27,332 nucleotides of DNA from positions 1 through 27,332 of the forward strand of contig JAPLER010000067.1 in assembly GCA_026391115.1 (NCBI GenBank), in the 5' to 3' direction. The DNA is from Bacteroidota bacterium. GTDB lineage: Bacteria; Bacteroidota; Bacteroidia; Chitinophagales; Chitinophagaceae. A program made the position numbers and the translations under genes. Shown piece by piece: positions 1-7,964 of this stretch. The notes under the pieces are model-generated. The model did not search any database and was not told the origin of the DNA. It was given only the letters and a program-made list of their open reading frames with translations. Each line of letters opens with the position of its first letter. The stretch's first letter is position 1.

Positions 1-2
1 CC

Positions 3-584
3 AGTTCACTTTTCAATATTGCAAATTATAAAGTCGCAATTAATTTTTTAAAAAACAATAAAATTGATTCTGTTACAGCAACGTTGAAAAATTTTGATAC
101 TAATAATATTACTGCCAAAGAGTACAGTTGCTTAATTAATAATGCTGTAGCTATTAAGCAAAAAAAATATAACAACTATGATTCTATTTTTGTAAACAAT
201 AGCAATAATATTTTAATTCAAAGTGTCAATAAAAATATAGCAGTTAGCTATCAAAAAACTATTCATTATAAACATAAATCACCATTTATTGCAGGTGCTT
301 TGAGTGCTGCTTTACCTGGGCTTGGTAAGTTGTATGCAGGAAAGCCTGGCGAATTTTTGGGTAGCTTATTGCCACTTACTGCAATGTTTTTTTTATGTAA
401 AGAAGCTTATAAAAATGATGGAGCAGCAAGTGTTCCATTTATAGGTTTGGCAACAGTTTCAACTATTTTTTATATTGGCAATATTTATGGCAGTGCTGTA
501 AGTATTAAAGCAAGAAATAATCAATTTTATAATAAGATAAATAATGAAGTTTTGGTTAGTTTGGATTTTCCTTTTGGCAAGTAG
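3..584 (+). CDS. Membrane protein with PGxGxxYAGxxGE motif, 5'-truncated by window edge
   Basis: The frame is open to the left edge of the window, so the true start lies outside. The first in-window start-like codon (TTG at 84) is probably internal, because good coding sequence runs through it. The N-terminal half is Asn/Lys/Ile-rich and soluble-looking. It is followed by a segment reading ALPGLGKLYAGKPGEFLGSL and then two hydrophobic stretches. This glycine motif resembles the short helical-hairpin motif seen in DUF5683/TM2-like membrane proteins of Bacteroidota. The stop codon lies 41 bases inside the next gene, which carries the same motif, so the two are probably translationally coupled and may act together. 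The function is unknown. Confidence is high that it is coding and low on any role. Confidence 0.75.
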   Translation, partial: SSLFNIANYKVAINFLKNNKIDSVTATLKNFDTNNITAKEYSCLINNAVAIKQKKYNNYDSIFVNNSNNILIQSVNKNIAVSYQKTIHYKHKSPFIAGALSAALPGLGKLYAGKPGEFLGSLLPLTAMFFLCKEAYKNDGAASVPFIGLATVSTIFYIGNIYGSAVSIKARNNQFYNKINNEVLVSLDFPFGK

Positions 585-1383
585 CTACGCAAAAACCCAA
601 TGTAATTTTGTTACAATTGGTGATAGTTTGTTGCAACAAAATAAATTTACTGAAGCAAATGTTTTGGTAGAAAATGTATTTTATGAAAATAAAGTAGAGC
701 AGCTAGAGTGTGCTATTTTATTTAAAATTAAATTGCTAAAATTTGAAAAGCAACACAGCAATTTATTAGACTTTATTAATAATTGTTATAACTACAATCT
801 TACAGATTCGTTTAAAAATATAATCATTTATGAAGAAGCCTTTGCTTATTTTTTGAACGAAAACTACTTGCAGACAAAGCATTTGCTAAATTTTTACAAG
901 CCTACATACAAGCAAAATAAATGTTTAGTAGATGCTATAAATATTATATGTAGCAACAACCTTAATGAGTGGAATGCAGCTGATAGTTTATACAATATTT
1001 TTTGTGTTGAATATGGTATTATTGATTCTTCATATAAAAAATTATCACACCAAAAACCACATTTGCTTAATGCAAAAAAAGCCCAAATACTCTCAAGTAT
1101 TTTACCAGGTGCTGGTCAAGTTTATGCAGGTAATTTGGGCGAAGGAATTGCAAGTTTTCTACTTCAAGGGTTATCTATTTATGCTGGTGTTGTTTGGTGG
1201 CAAAAAGATTATAAATTAGCTACAATTCTTATGGCATCAAACTTTGAAAGTTCATTTTACAGTGGTGGTAAACAAAGAGCAAAAAAATTAGTTGAAAATA
1301 AAAATCATTTAGCTATTGATTTATTCAATAAAACATTGAATAATCAAGTATTGAAAGATTTAAGCAAAGCACTAAAAAAATAA
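544..1383 (+). CDS. Exported protein with PGxGxxYAGxxGE motif (DUF5683-like C-terminal region)
   Basis: A 279-residue protein with an N-terminal signal peptide (Lys at 2, hydrophobic core to about residue 14, cleavage near Ala-Lys-Thr-Gln). Residues about 20-175 are helical, Asn/Leu-rich and may form TPR-like helices. Residues about 178-230 hold ILSSILPGAGQVYAGNLGE followed by hydrophobic segments, clearly related to the motif in the upstream gene. The C-terminus is Lys/Asn-rich. The start overlaps the upstream gene by 41 bases in another frame, which suggests coupled expression. A strong hairpin begins at the stop codon, so the operon ends here. The TM2/DUF5683-like assignment rests on motif resemblance only, and the biochemical role is unknown. 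Confidence 0.8.
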   Translation: MKFWLVWIFLLASSYAKTQCNFVTIGDSLLQQNKFTEANVLVENVFYENKVEQLECAILFKIKLLKFEKQHSNLLDFINNCYNYNLTDSFKNIIIYEEAFAYFLNENYLQTKHLLNFYKPTYKQNKCLVDAINIICSNNLNEWNAADSLYNIFCVEYGIIDSSYKKLSHQKPHLLNAKKAQILSSILPGAGQVYAGNLGEGIASFLLQGLSIYAGVVWWQKDYKLATILMASNFESSFYSGGKQRAKKLVENKNHLAIDLFNKTLNNQVLKDLSKALKK

Positions 1384-1407
1384 AGGATTGCCATTGACAA
1401 TCCTTTA
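1381..1407. terminator. Bidirectional hairpin between convergent genes
   Basis: A perfect 10-bp stem (1381-1390 pairing with 1398-1407) with a 7-base loop. It starts at the TAA stop of the upstream gene, and A-rich sequence follows. It sits between convergent genes and could serve both strands. Confidence 0.6.
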
Positions 1408-1428
1408 TAAAAAACTATAAATCTAGAT

Positions 1429-2697
1429 TTATTTAAAATCAATGTTTAAATATTCATTTATTTTATAACCAGGTACTCCAAAGGCAACGCCCTCAACACC
1501 AAACCCAAAAAGTTTTGCCGATACAACACCAACTAAACTGGCATTATTATTAAACATAGGACCACCACTATTACCACTATTAATATTCATACTTACTTGC
1601 AAAAGGCTTACTCCATTTACATTCCTTTCGCTACTTAAAATACCTTTTGTAGCACTTTGCCCTAGTTCAATACTTCGTGGTGCTCCCATTGCATATAACT
1701 CGTCAAATACTTTAAAGTTTTTTTGAGTAGGTATTTCAAAGCATTTTTCAAATTTAGTGTCAGCTTTTAAAAGTGCAAGGTCTCTATCTTTATTAGCTTT
1801 TACAAATGTTGCTTTTACCTTGCTGCCATCATTTAAAATAATAGTTACATCGTAAGGTTTATTTAATGTTTTAGAAGCAATTACATGATAATTAGTTATA
1901 ATATAACCATCATTTGTAATTGCAAAACCACTTCCATGGCCTCTTTCTGTTTTAACAATTACAGTTGCCAATTGTGCTTCTGTTGCATTTGCTAGTTTAA
2001 CAGTTGGCTTGGGTAAACTAGTTTGAGTAAGTTTAGCTGTTGTATTATTTAGTTTAAAATATGATTCAAGTTTTTTGTTTGCAAAAACTTCGCTTAAAGC
2101 TTGTGTAAAAAATTTTTCCATCATGCCCTCGCTATAAAAATTTGTGCTATCAAAATCTTTAGTTTCAGTAGTAATCTGTACAGAATCTAGAGCCTCTCCA
2201 TATACATTTGTTATTCTCCAGTTTAGATCCATTTTGCACTTGTATAATGATATTTTTCCTTTTTTATTATCTTCATTAGGAGCACCATTAATGGCATAAT
2301 AACGTTCTTCGCCTATTACAGGTTGTAGATAAACAATATTACCTTCATTTTTAAAGATTTGATTTACAGTATCTATATAGCCAGACTTTTTTAAAATTTT
2401 AGTAAGCACAAACTCTAGTTGATTAGATTTTGGTTTTGCGAAAGGAACATATGACGAAGAAAACCAAATCCATCTATCTTTTTTCTTTTCTTTATCTTCT
2501 TCCTCAAGCATTTTATTATAGTCTTTAAATGTGGTATAATAGCAGTTGTATTTTGTAGAAGTGTCAAACTTTACATAATCCACATCTACATTTTTTTGAT
2601 CTTCTGTTTTTGCTAATTTTACTTTTTGTGCAGATGATTGAAACACAACAAAAATGGCAATGACAACGAGTGGAAATAATTTTTTAAACATTTTCAT
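1429..2697 (-). CDS. Secreted trypsin-like serine protease (S1C/HtrA-type, no PDZ)
   Basis: A 422-residue protein with a signal peptide ending about SSAQ (residue 24), so it is expected in the periplasm or outside the cell. Residues about 40-210 form an N-terminal domain I do not recognise. It contains KILKKSGYIDTVNQIFK, nearly repeated in the neighbouring paralogue. Residues about 240-415 are a chymotrypsin-fold protease. The catalytic triad is complete: His271 in TNYHVIAS, Asp306 in DRDLALL, and Ser377 in GNSGGP. No PDZ domain follows, unlike classical DegP/HtrA. It is the downstream member of a tandem pair, and a terminator-like hairpin lies just upstream of its start. Known family members degrade or sense misfolded envelope proteins; that role here is inferred. 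Confidence 0.88.
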   Translation of the reverse strand: MKMFKKLFPLVVIAIFVVFQSSAQKVKLAKTEDQKNVDVDYVKFDTSTKYNCYYTTFKDYNKMLEEEDKEKKKDRWIWFSSSYVPFAKPKSNQLEFVLTKILKKSGYIDTVNQIFKNEGNIVYLQPVIGEERYYAINGAPNEDNKKGKISLYKCKMDLNWRITNVYGEALDSVQITTETKDFDSTNFYSEGMMEKFFTQALSEVFANKKLESYFKLNNTTAKLTQTSLPKPTVKLANATEAQLATVIVKTERGHGSGFAITNDGYIITNYHVIASKTLNKPYDVTIILNDGSKVKATFVKANKDRDLALLKADTKFEKCFEIPTQKNFKVFDELYAMGAPRSIELGQSATKGILSSERNVNGVSLLQVSMNINSGNSGGPMFNNNASLVGVVSAKLFGFGVEGVAFGVPGYKINEYLNIDFK

Positions 2698-2712
2698 TAA
2701 TTTGGTTACTAC

Positions 2713-2746
2713 AAAAATGGGAATTCAAACCTGAATTCCCATTTTT
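2713..2746 (-). terminator. Strong hairpin terminator downstream of lipoprotein protease
   Basis: A perfect 15-bp inverted repeat (2713-2727 with 2732-2746) with a 4-base loop and a T-run in the minus-strand direction. It lies between the stop of the 518-aa protease and the start of the 422-aa protease, ending only about 15 bases before that start. It may be a terminator for the first gene, an attenuator for the second, or both. Confidence 0.7.
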
Positions 2747-2765
2747 TAAATGATTTATTTTAGAA

Positions 2766-4322
2766 TTATTTAAACTCAATGTTTAAGTAATCTTTTATTT
2801 TATATGCAGGTATTGCAAACGCTATACCTTCTACACCCAAGCCAAAAAGTTTTGCAGTTACAATGCCATATAGTTTGCCATCTTTATTAAACATTGGCCC
2901 ACCACTATTACCACCATTAATGCTAATATTGGTTTGTATTAAACTTACATTGTTTACATTTCTTTCGCTACTTATAATTCCTTTGCTAGCACTTTGTCCT
3001 AGCTCTACACTTTTAGGAGCACCCATTGCAAATACTTCTTCCAATGGTTGAAACTCTTTGCTAGTAGGGATTGCAAAACATTTGTCAAATTTGGTATCTA
3101 TTTTCAATAAAGCTATATCTCTATCTTTATTAGCTTTTACAAAAGTTGCTTTTACTTTAGTACCATCGCTTAAAATAATGGTTACTTCTCTTGTTTTAGT
3201 AGCATCTTCACTAGCAATAACATGATAATTTGTGATTATATAACCATCATTAGTAATAGCAAAACCACTGCCATGTCCTTTTTCTGTTTTTACAATTACA
3301 GTAGCAGGTTGTACATCTGAGGCATTGGTAACAATACTAGTTGGTTTGTTTAAGCTAGTTAAAGCAAGTTTTGTTTCTGCTTTTGCATCAATTTTTGTAA
3401 ATGCTGCAACATCTTTATTAGATAAAACTTGGTCTAGTGAATTTTCAAGCATATCACCAACCATTTCATCAATTTTTTCAATACTTACAAATTCGCCACT
3501 TTGAGAGCGAACTGATACAGATTTTAATACCTCGCCATAACTATTTAAAACATCCCAAGTAATATCAGATTTACAAACATTAAATGAAGCGGTAGGCGTT
3601 GTACCATTAACGGCTACACCACCCATATAATATATACTGTAAAAGGTTAAAGTTTTTATACTAGCTTTTAGTTCAAGACTGTTTGCTTGATCTTTAAAAA
3701 TTTGGTTTACAGTATCTATATAACCATATTTTTTTAAAATTTTTGAAAGTTGGTTACTAAAAATAGTATTATCTACTTTAACATCTTTGCTACTTGTATA
3801 AGTTCCTTTTTTCTTGTCAGTATCCTCGTCTATTTTTTCTTTATAATTCTTGTAAGCCAATGGCACTACTTTAAAGTCTTTATCTTTAATATCAAACTTT
3901 ACATCATCAATATCAATGTATTTATCTGTACTTCCTTTAACTTGTTTTTTTCTTCCAGCTGTTGCCTCTAAAACATTTGGATAAAGATGAGCTTTAGGAT
4001 TGATATAATCCACAGCACCTGGATAATACAAAAACAAACAAGATACGCAGTATAAATGATTCACTCTATCTGGCAATAACGCATAGTAAGTAGTTTTACA
4101 ATCAGGTGTTTCTACTTTAATTTGTTTGGCATTTAAGTCTCGAGTAATAGTTGTGTTTACATCGCTGCCTGTACCAACTTTTTCATCATTTACAGTTACA
4201 GTAGATTTTGTGTTTGATGTGCTAATGGCAAGATCTTGGTGTTTTGAACCAAAAATGGTTACACAACTTGCCAATGTGAGAGAAGCACTAGTGATTAGTG
4301 CAATGTTTAGTTTTGATTTCAT
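2766..4322 (-). CDS. Trypsin-like serine protease lipoprotein (S1C/HtrA-type, no PDZ)
   Basis: The start at 4322 is chosen over an in-frame ATG 26 codons upstream because it gives a classic lipoprotein signal: MKSKLNIALI, then a hydrophobic core and LTLASC with Cys20 as the lipidation site. The mature protein is 518 residues including the signal. Residues about 21-70 resemble small beta-rich lipoprotein domains that start with CVTIFGS. Residues about 125-310 match the N-terminal domain of the 422-aa paralogue next door, including KILKKYGYIDTVNQIFK. Residues about 330-515 are the protease, with His357, Asp392 and Ser463 (GNSGGP) all present. No PDZ domain is visible. It is a tandem duplicate of the downstream gene with an added lipid-anchored N-terminus, so the pair may work at different sites in the envelope. 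Confidence 0.87.
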   Translation of the reverse strand: MKSKLNIALITSASLTLASCVTIFGSKHQDLAISTSNTKSTVTVNDEKVGTGSDVNTTITRDLNAKQIKVETPDCKTTYYALLPDRVNHLYCVSCLFLYYPGAVDYINPKAHLYPNVLEATAGRKKQVKGSTDKYIDIDDVKFDIKDKDFKVVPLAYKNYKEKIDEDTDKKKGTYTSSKDVKVDNTIFSNQLSKILKKYGYIDTVNQIFKDQANSLELKASIKTLTFYSIYYMGGVAVNGTTPTASFNVCKSDITWDVLNSYGEVLKSVSVRSQSGEFVSIEKIDEMVGDMLENSLDQVLSNKDVAAFTKIDAKAETKLALTSLNKPTSIVTNASDVQPATVIVKTEKGHGSGFAITNDGYIITNYHVIASEDATKTREVTIILSDGTKVKATFVKANKDRDIALLKIDTKFDKCFAIPTSKEFQPLEEVFAMGAPKSVELGQSASKGIISSERNVNNVSLIQTNISINGGNSGGPMFNKDGKLYGIVTAKLFGLGVEGIAFAIPAYKIKDYLNIEFK

Positions 4323-4376
4323 GGTTTTATTTTGGTTACAAATATTGGGAAAAAAACATATTGCACAAAATATTGC

Positions 4377-4384
4377 TAAGTTTG
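4377..4384 (+). promoter_or_regulatory. Candidate -7 promoter box (TAnnTTTG)
   Basis: TAAGTTTG matches the Bacteroidota -7 consensus, 17 bases before the ATG of the small cysteine-rich gene. No convincing -33 element is seen, so this is tentative. Confidence 0.3.
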
Positions 4385-4401
4385 TTTTAAAAATATGCAA
4401 A

Positions 4402-4599
4402 ATGCTAAAGACTTGTGAATCTTGTAGTAAGCAGTTTGAATGTAATGTTGATGATATTGCTAATTGTCAATGTTCAACAGTATTTATTATTAATGAAGGA
4501 AAAGATATTTTGCAAAAAAAATATAATGATTGCGTTTGCATAAATTGTATTAAAGACCTACACGACAACGTAAAATTGAAAGCAATACAGTTACTTTAA
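4402..4599 (+). CDS. Small cysteine-rich CWC-like protein
   Basis: A 65-residue protein. The ATG at 4402 is preferred because the same frame further upstream runs antisense through the neighbouring protease gene. The pattern is MLKTCESCSKQFECN, then CQC, then a later CVCINC pair, giving eight cysteines in total. Spacing resembles the cysteine-rich CWC family (PF14375), small presumed metal-binding proteins of Bacteroidota and Proteobacteria. The usual Trp of the CWC signature is replaced here by Gln (CQC). It is divergent from the lipoprotein protease and lies 50 bases before the papain-like protease. The function is unknown. The family assignment is by motif only. Confidence 0.6.
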   Translation: MLKTCESCSKQFECNVDDIANCQCSTVFIINEGKDILQKKYNDCVCINCIKDLHDNVKLKAIQLL

Positions 4600-4611
4600 T
4601 GTTACAGACAA

Positions 4612-4619
4612 TATTTTTG
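4612..4619 (+). promoter_or_regulatory. Candidate -7 promoter box (TAnnTTTG) for papain-like protease
   Basis: TATTTTTG matches the Bacteroidota -7 consensus and ends 30 bases before the ATG at 4650. That spacing is like the boxes seen before the first M16 gene and nusB in this window. Confidence 0.35.
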
Positions 4620-4649
4620 CGTTGATATATTTAACTAAAATTTACTATT

Positions 4650-6014
4650 ATGCCAATAAGAATGGTTGATGACGACAAAGACAATTACTCTAATGAGAAT
4701 GAAAATACAGGAGGTAGCAGTGCGGGTGGTGGTAGTGGCTTTAATGGAAGAGGTGGAGGCAATGGTTTATTCCAGTTTTTGCCAATGATAATTGGACTTT
4801 TAATAAGAAAGCCAATATTACTTGTTGTGGTATTAATTATTGGTGGGCTAATGTATTTTAAAGGAGGATGTCATAGTTTAAATAATCTTTCAAATGCAGC
4901 ATCTCAATATACAAAAGGTGGCAAATTTGACCCAAATGAATACAAAAAAGCCGATGTATATGAAGGGCTTGATACTACAAAAAACACTTTGCCAGAACTA
5001 GTTTCATTAAAGCAGTTTGCACCAAATAGAAAAAATCAAGGACAACAAGGTAGTTGTGTTGCCTGGAGTAGTGCTTATGCTGCACGTAGTATTTTACAAG
5101 CATCATCAACTGGCGAAAACCCCAATGATGCAGCATTTAGCCCAGCATTTTTATATAATCAAATCAAGTTAGATGGTTGTCAGGGCAGTTATATTATTCG
5201 TGCAATGGAAAATATGATTAATGTAGGAGTAGTACATTTTAATGATTTTCCATACACCGACCAGGATTGTAGCAAACAGCCAAATGCAAGTTTAATGAAT
5301 GCTGCAGAGCAATATAAAATGCTTGGTTTTACAAGATTAAGTGGAGATGAAGATGCCAATGGAATTGATATTCACGCCATAAAAGAACATTTGGCAAAAG
5401 ATGTTCCTGTGGTAATAGGTATGATGGTGGGTGGTAGTTTTATGGAAGATATGATGGGTAAAAATATTTGGAATCCAACTGAAGATGATTACAGAATGAT
5501 GGGTTTTGGTGGACATGCAATGTGTGTAATTGGATATGATGATAGAAAAGATGGAGGTGCTTTTGAAATTATGAATAGTTGGGGTAGCAATTGGGGTAAC
5601 GATGGAATTGCATTTGTGAAATACAGCGATTTTAAACGATTTGTCCGCGAAGCTTATGGCTTAAATCCAATGCCCAAAACAGGTAGTGCAGTTGCCACAA
5701 CTTTAAGTTGCACTTTTGGTTTGGTAGATGGAAATAAAAACTACATACCATTACAACGTAGCAATAACAATGTTTTTACAACAGCCACACCTATAAAAAA
5801 GTTAAGTAAGTTTAAAGTAGAAGTTAAAAACAATACAGCTTGTTATGTATATGTAATAGCAAAAGAAACAGATGAAACAAGCTATGTTTTATTTCCTTAT
5901 CCAAGTAATGATAACAGCAGACCAACAATGTTTTCGCCTTATTGTGGTATTACGGGTTATCGTTTATTTCCTCGTGGTAAAAGCTTGCAAGCAGAAATCT
6001 ATTACCCAAAATAA
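4650..6014 (+). CDS. Membrane-anchored papain-like (C1) cysteine protease, C-terminus damaged
   Basis: A 454-residue protein. Residues 1-40 are hydrophilic and Gly/Asn-rich. Residues about 42-70 form one transmembrane segment. Residues about 105-345 form a C1 peptidase domain: oxyanion Gln130, catalytic Cys136 in QQGSCVAW, His289 in GGHAMCVIGYDD, and Asn309 in MNSWGSNWG. Residues about 355-445 match the beta-rich region that follows the protease in related Bacteroidota proteins. The protein then stops after YYPK at 6014. A plausible continuation, ending NKNVVAMILQIDKQ, appears in another frame up to 6171. The gene therefore looks frameshifted near 5990-6015, probably with loss of a short stretch. 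The catalytic domain is intact, so the product could still be active. Confidence 0.85.
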   Translation: MPIRMVDDDKDNYSNENENTGGSSAGGGSGFNGRGGGNGLFQFLPMIIGLLIRKPILLVVVLIIGGLMYFKGGCHSLNNLSNAASQYTKGGKFDPNEYKKADVYEGLDTTKNTLPELVSLKQFAPNRKNQGQQGSCVAWSSAYAARSILQASSTGENPNDAAFSPAFLYNQIKLDGCQGSYIIRAMENMINVGVVHFNDFPYTDQDCSKQPNASLMNAAEQYKMLGFTRLSGDEDANGIDIHAIKEHLAKDVPVVIGMMVGGSFMEDMMGKNIWNPTEDDYRMMGFGGHAMCVIGYDDRKDGGAFEIMNSWGSNWGNDGIAFVKYSDFKRFVREAYGLNPMPKTGSAVATTLSCTFGLVDGNKNYIPLQRSNNNVFTTATPIKKLSKFKVEVKNNTACYVYVIAKETDETSYVLFPYPSNDNSRPTMFSPYCGITGYRLFPRGKSLQAEIYYPK

Positions 6015-6171
6015 AAGTGCAGGATTTAACAACGCAGTCAATAAAGCAATACAACAATTTGCTGCAAGCAATGTGCAATTTTCTTCTCAAAGCAACGGTA
6101 CATTTGGATTTGAAACTAGCATATCCAATAAAAATGTTGTGGCTATGATTCTACAAATTGATAAACAATAA
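6001..6171 (+). pseudogene. Out-of-frame C-terminal tail of the papain-like protease
   Basis: About 56 codons in the +1 frame relative to the protease, reading from TQNKSAGFNNAVNKA to MILQIDKQ and ending at a stop at 6169-6171. It has no credible start of its own, and its first part overlaps the protease. The composition and the ending fit the C-terminal repeat-like domain of Bacteroidota C1 protease proteins, so I read it as the severed end of that gene rather than a separate gene. Confidence 0.55.
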
Positions 6172-6272
6172 GTTTCAATAGAGCAGTTAAATTCTTAAAA
6201 AAAACATAAACTTTTTTTGTAAAAAAGATTATCTAAACGTTTTATTTACATTTACGCCAAAATTTTAACTGA

Positions 6273-7850
6273 ATGAAGAAAGTATTTACGCTATTAGCCG
6301 TTTTGTCAATTGCTATTTTCTCGTTTTCTCAAAAGAAAACTACAACTTCGACAAGCAAAGCAGTTACTGGGAAACAACCTATTAATGCAAAACAAACTGT
6401 AACAACAAGTAAATCTGCTACTAGTAAAACAAGCAATTCAAAGAAACCAGTAGCATCTACTAAACCTGATAATTCAGGCGAAGGTCACAATATTACTTTA
6501 ACATTAACTCCTGCAAAAAATCAAAAAGCTTATTTAGCTTGTTATTATGGCAAAGGGAAAGCGATTATAGATAGTTGTGTTCTAGATGATAAATGTGTAG
6601 GACATTTTAAAGGCAATGAAAAACTAATTGGTGGTATTTATTTCGTCGTTTCTCAGGCTTATAGCATTCAGTTTGAATTGTTAATTGGTGATGTACAAAA
6701 GTTTAGTGTAGTAGCTGATACAACTGCAAAAGATAAATTTGTTATTACAGGTTCTCCTGATAACGACTTGTTTAAAGTGTACTCAAAAAAATCTACAGAA
6801 TATGGAATAGCATTAAAAAAAATAGCAGATAAATTGAAAGACGCTAAAACCAAAGAAGATACTACTGCTATTAGAAAAGAATATAAACTTAAGAATGAAG
6901 AGCTAAATAAATATAGAGATGAACTTGTAGCACAAAACTCAAATACCTTACTTGCAGCATTGCTTACTGCAATGAAAATTCCTGAAACACCTGAGCCAAA
7001 AGACACTTCTATTGCAGCATCTAACGAAGTGTATAGATACGTAAGAGAACATTATTTTGATGATGTTGTTTTTGCTGATGCAAGGTTATTACGCACACCT
7101 TTTTTTGAGCCAAAAATAGACGATTATTTTAAATATTATATTTCGATAGAAGCTGATAGCATCATTCCAGAAGTAAAGTATATGCTACTTTCTGCAAGAG
7201 AATCAAAAGAAATGTATGCTTATTTGTTGACTAAGTTTACTAATAAATATTTGTCTCCAGAGTATATGGGTCAAGACAAAGTGTTTGTGCATTTGTTTAC
7301 AGATTATTACTTAAAAGGCGATACCGTTTTATTAGATGCAAAATCAAGAAAAACCATAATTGATAGAGGGTATAGCCTAATGCTTAATCCAATTGGTGGC
7401 ATTGCAGGTGCATTAGATTTAACAGATAGTACTGGCAAGGTAATTTCTATGTATAGTTTAAAAAGCAAATACACTGTTGTTGCATATTGGTCTCCTACAT
7501 GTGGGCATTGCAGACAAGAAATGCCAAGCTTAGATAGTATGTACAAAGCAAAGTGGAAAACTATTGATGTAAAAGTATATAGCATAATAAGTAAGGACGA
7601 TGAATTGCACGAAATGAAGAAGTTTTTAAAAGAAAAAAATTTCACCAAAGATTGGTACTATACTTACGAAACCAAAGAAGCTCGTGAAGCTACAGAAAAA
7701 GCTGGTGTACCTAATTTTAGACAAGCCTACGATTTAAATAAAACTCCAATATTTTATCTATTAGATGCTGATAAAAGAATTTTATTGAAGAATGTAACCA
7801 TTAGTCAAATGGACGATTTTATTACAAGGCGAACCAAAGCTGGCAAATAA
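6273..7850 (+). CDS. Secreted TlpA-like thiol:disulfide oxidoreductase with DUF4369-type N-terminus
   Basis: A 525-residue protein with a signal peptide ending about FSFSQ (residue 20). A Thr/Ser/Lys-rich linker runs to about residue 68. Residues about 72-150 resemble DUF4369, with a beta-rich pattern around the DSCVLDDK segment. Residues about 165-370 are helical and resemble the middle region (DUF5106-like) of such proteins. Residues about 380-520 are a thioredoxin fold with the redox motif Cys410-Gly-His-Cys413 in SPTCGHCRQEMP, and the cis-Pro region NKTPIFYLLD downstream. Proteins of this class act in the periplasm on cysteines of exported proteins, typically as reductants; the specific partner is unknown. 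It is intact and ends at its own terminator. Confidence 0.87.
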   Translation: MKKVFTLLAVLSIAIFSFSQKKTTTSTSKAVTGKQPINAKQTVTTSKSATSKTSNSKKPVASTKPDNSGEGHNITLTLTPAKNQKAYLACYYGKGKAIIDSCVLDDKCVGHFKGNEKLIGGIYFVVSQAYSIQFELLIGDVQKFSVVADTTAKDKFVITGSPDNDLFKVYSKKSTEYGIALKKIADKLKDAKTKEDTTAIRKEYKLKNEELNKYRDELVAQNSNTLLAALLTAMKIPETPEPKDTSIAASNEVYRYVREHYFDDVVFADARLLRTPFFEPKIDDYFKYYISIEADSIIPEVKYMLLSARESKEMYAYLLTKFTNKYLSPEYMGQDKVFVHLFTDYYLKGDTVLLDAKSRKTIIDRGYSLMLNPIGGIAGALDLTDSTGKVISMYSLKSKYTVVAYWSPTCGHCRQEMPSLDSMYKAKWKTIDVKVYSIISKDDELHEMKKFLKEKNFTKDWYYTYETKEAREATEKAGVPNFRQAYDLNKTPIFYLLDADKRILLKNVTISQMDDFITRRTKAGK

Positions 7851-7860
7851 AAATTTAATT

Positions 7861-7889
7861 ACTCCAAATGTAAAATTTGGAGTTTTTTT
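7861..7889 (+). terminator. Rho-independent terminator after the thioredoxin gene
   Basis: A 9-bp perfect stem (7861-7869 with 7875-7883), a 5-base loop, then a run of seven T. It lies 10 bases after the stop codon and separates this gene from the following parvulin gene. Confidence 0.8.
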
Positions 7890-7964
7890 ATGAAACATTT
7901 TCAATGTTCTTTTACAACATCAAACCATTATTTTCGCTCACTTTTATATAATAATTTCAATCAA

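Noticed and set aside
4126..4401. Upstream extension of the small cysteine-rich gene
   Set aside because: This part runs antisense through the N-terminus of the lipoprotein protease, and ATG 4402 gives a coherent small protein with its own -7 box.
7890..7964. Earlier ATG for the SurA-like gene
   Set aside because: It lies directly on the T-run of the preceding terminator and would place a non-signal stretch before an otherwise clear signal peptide.
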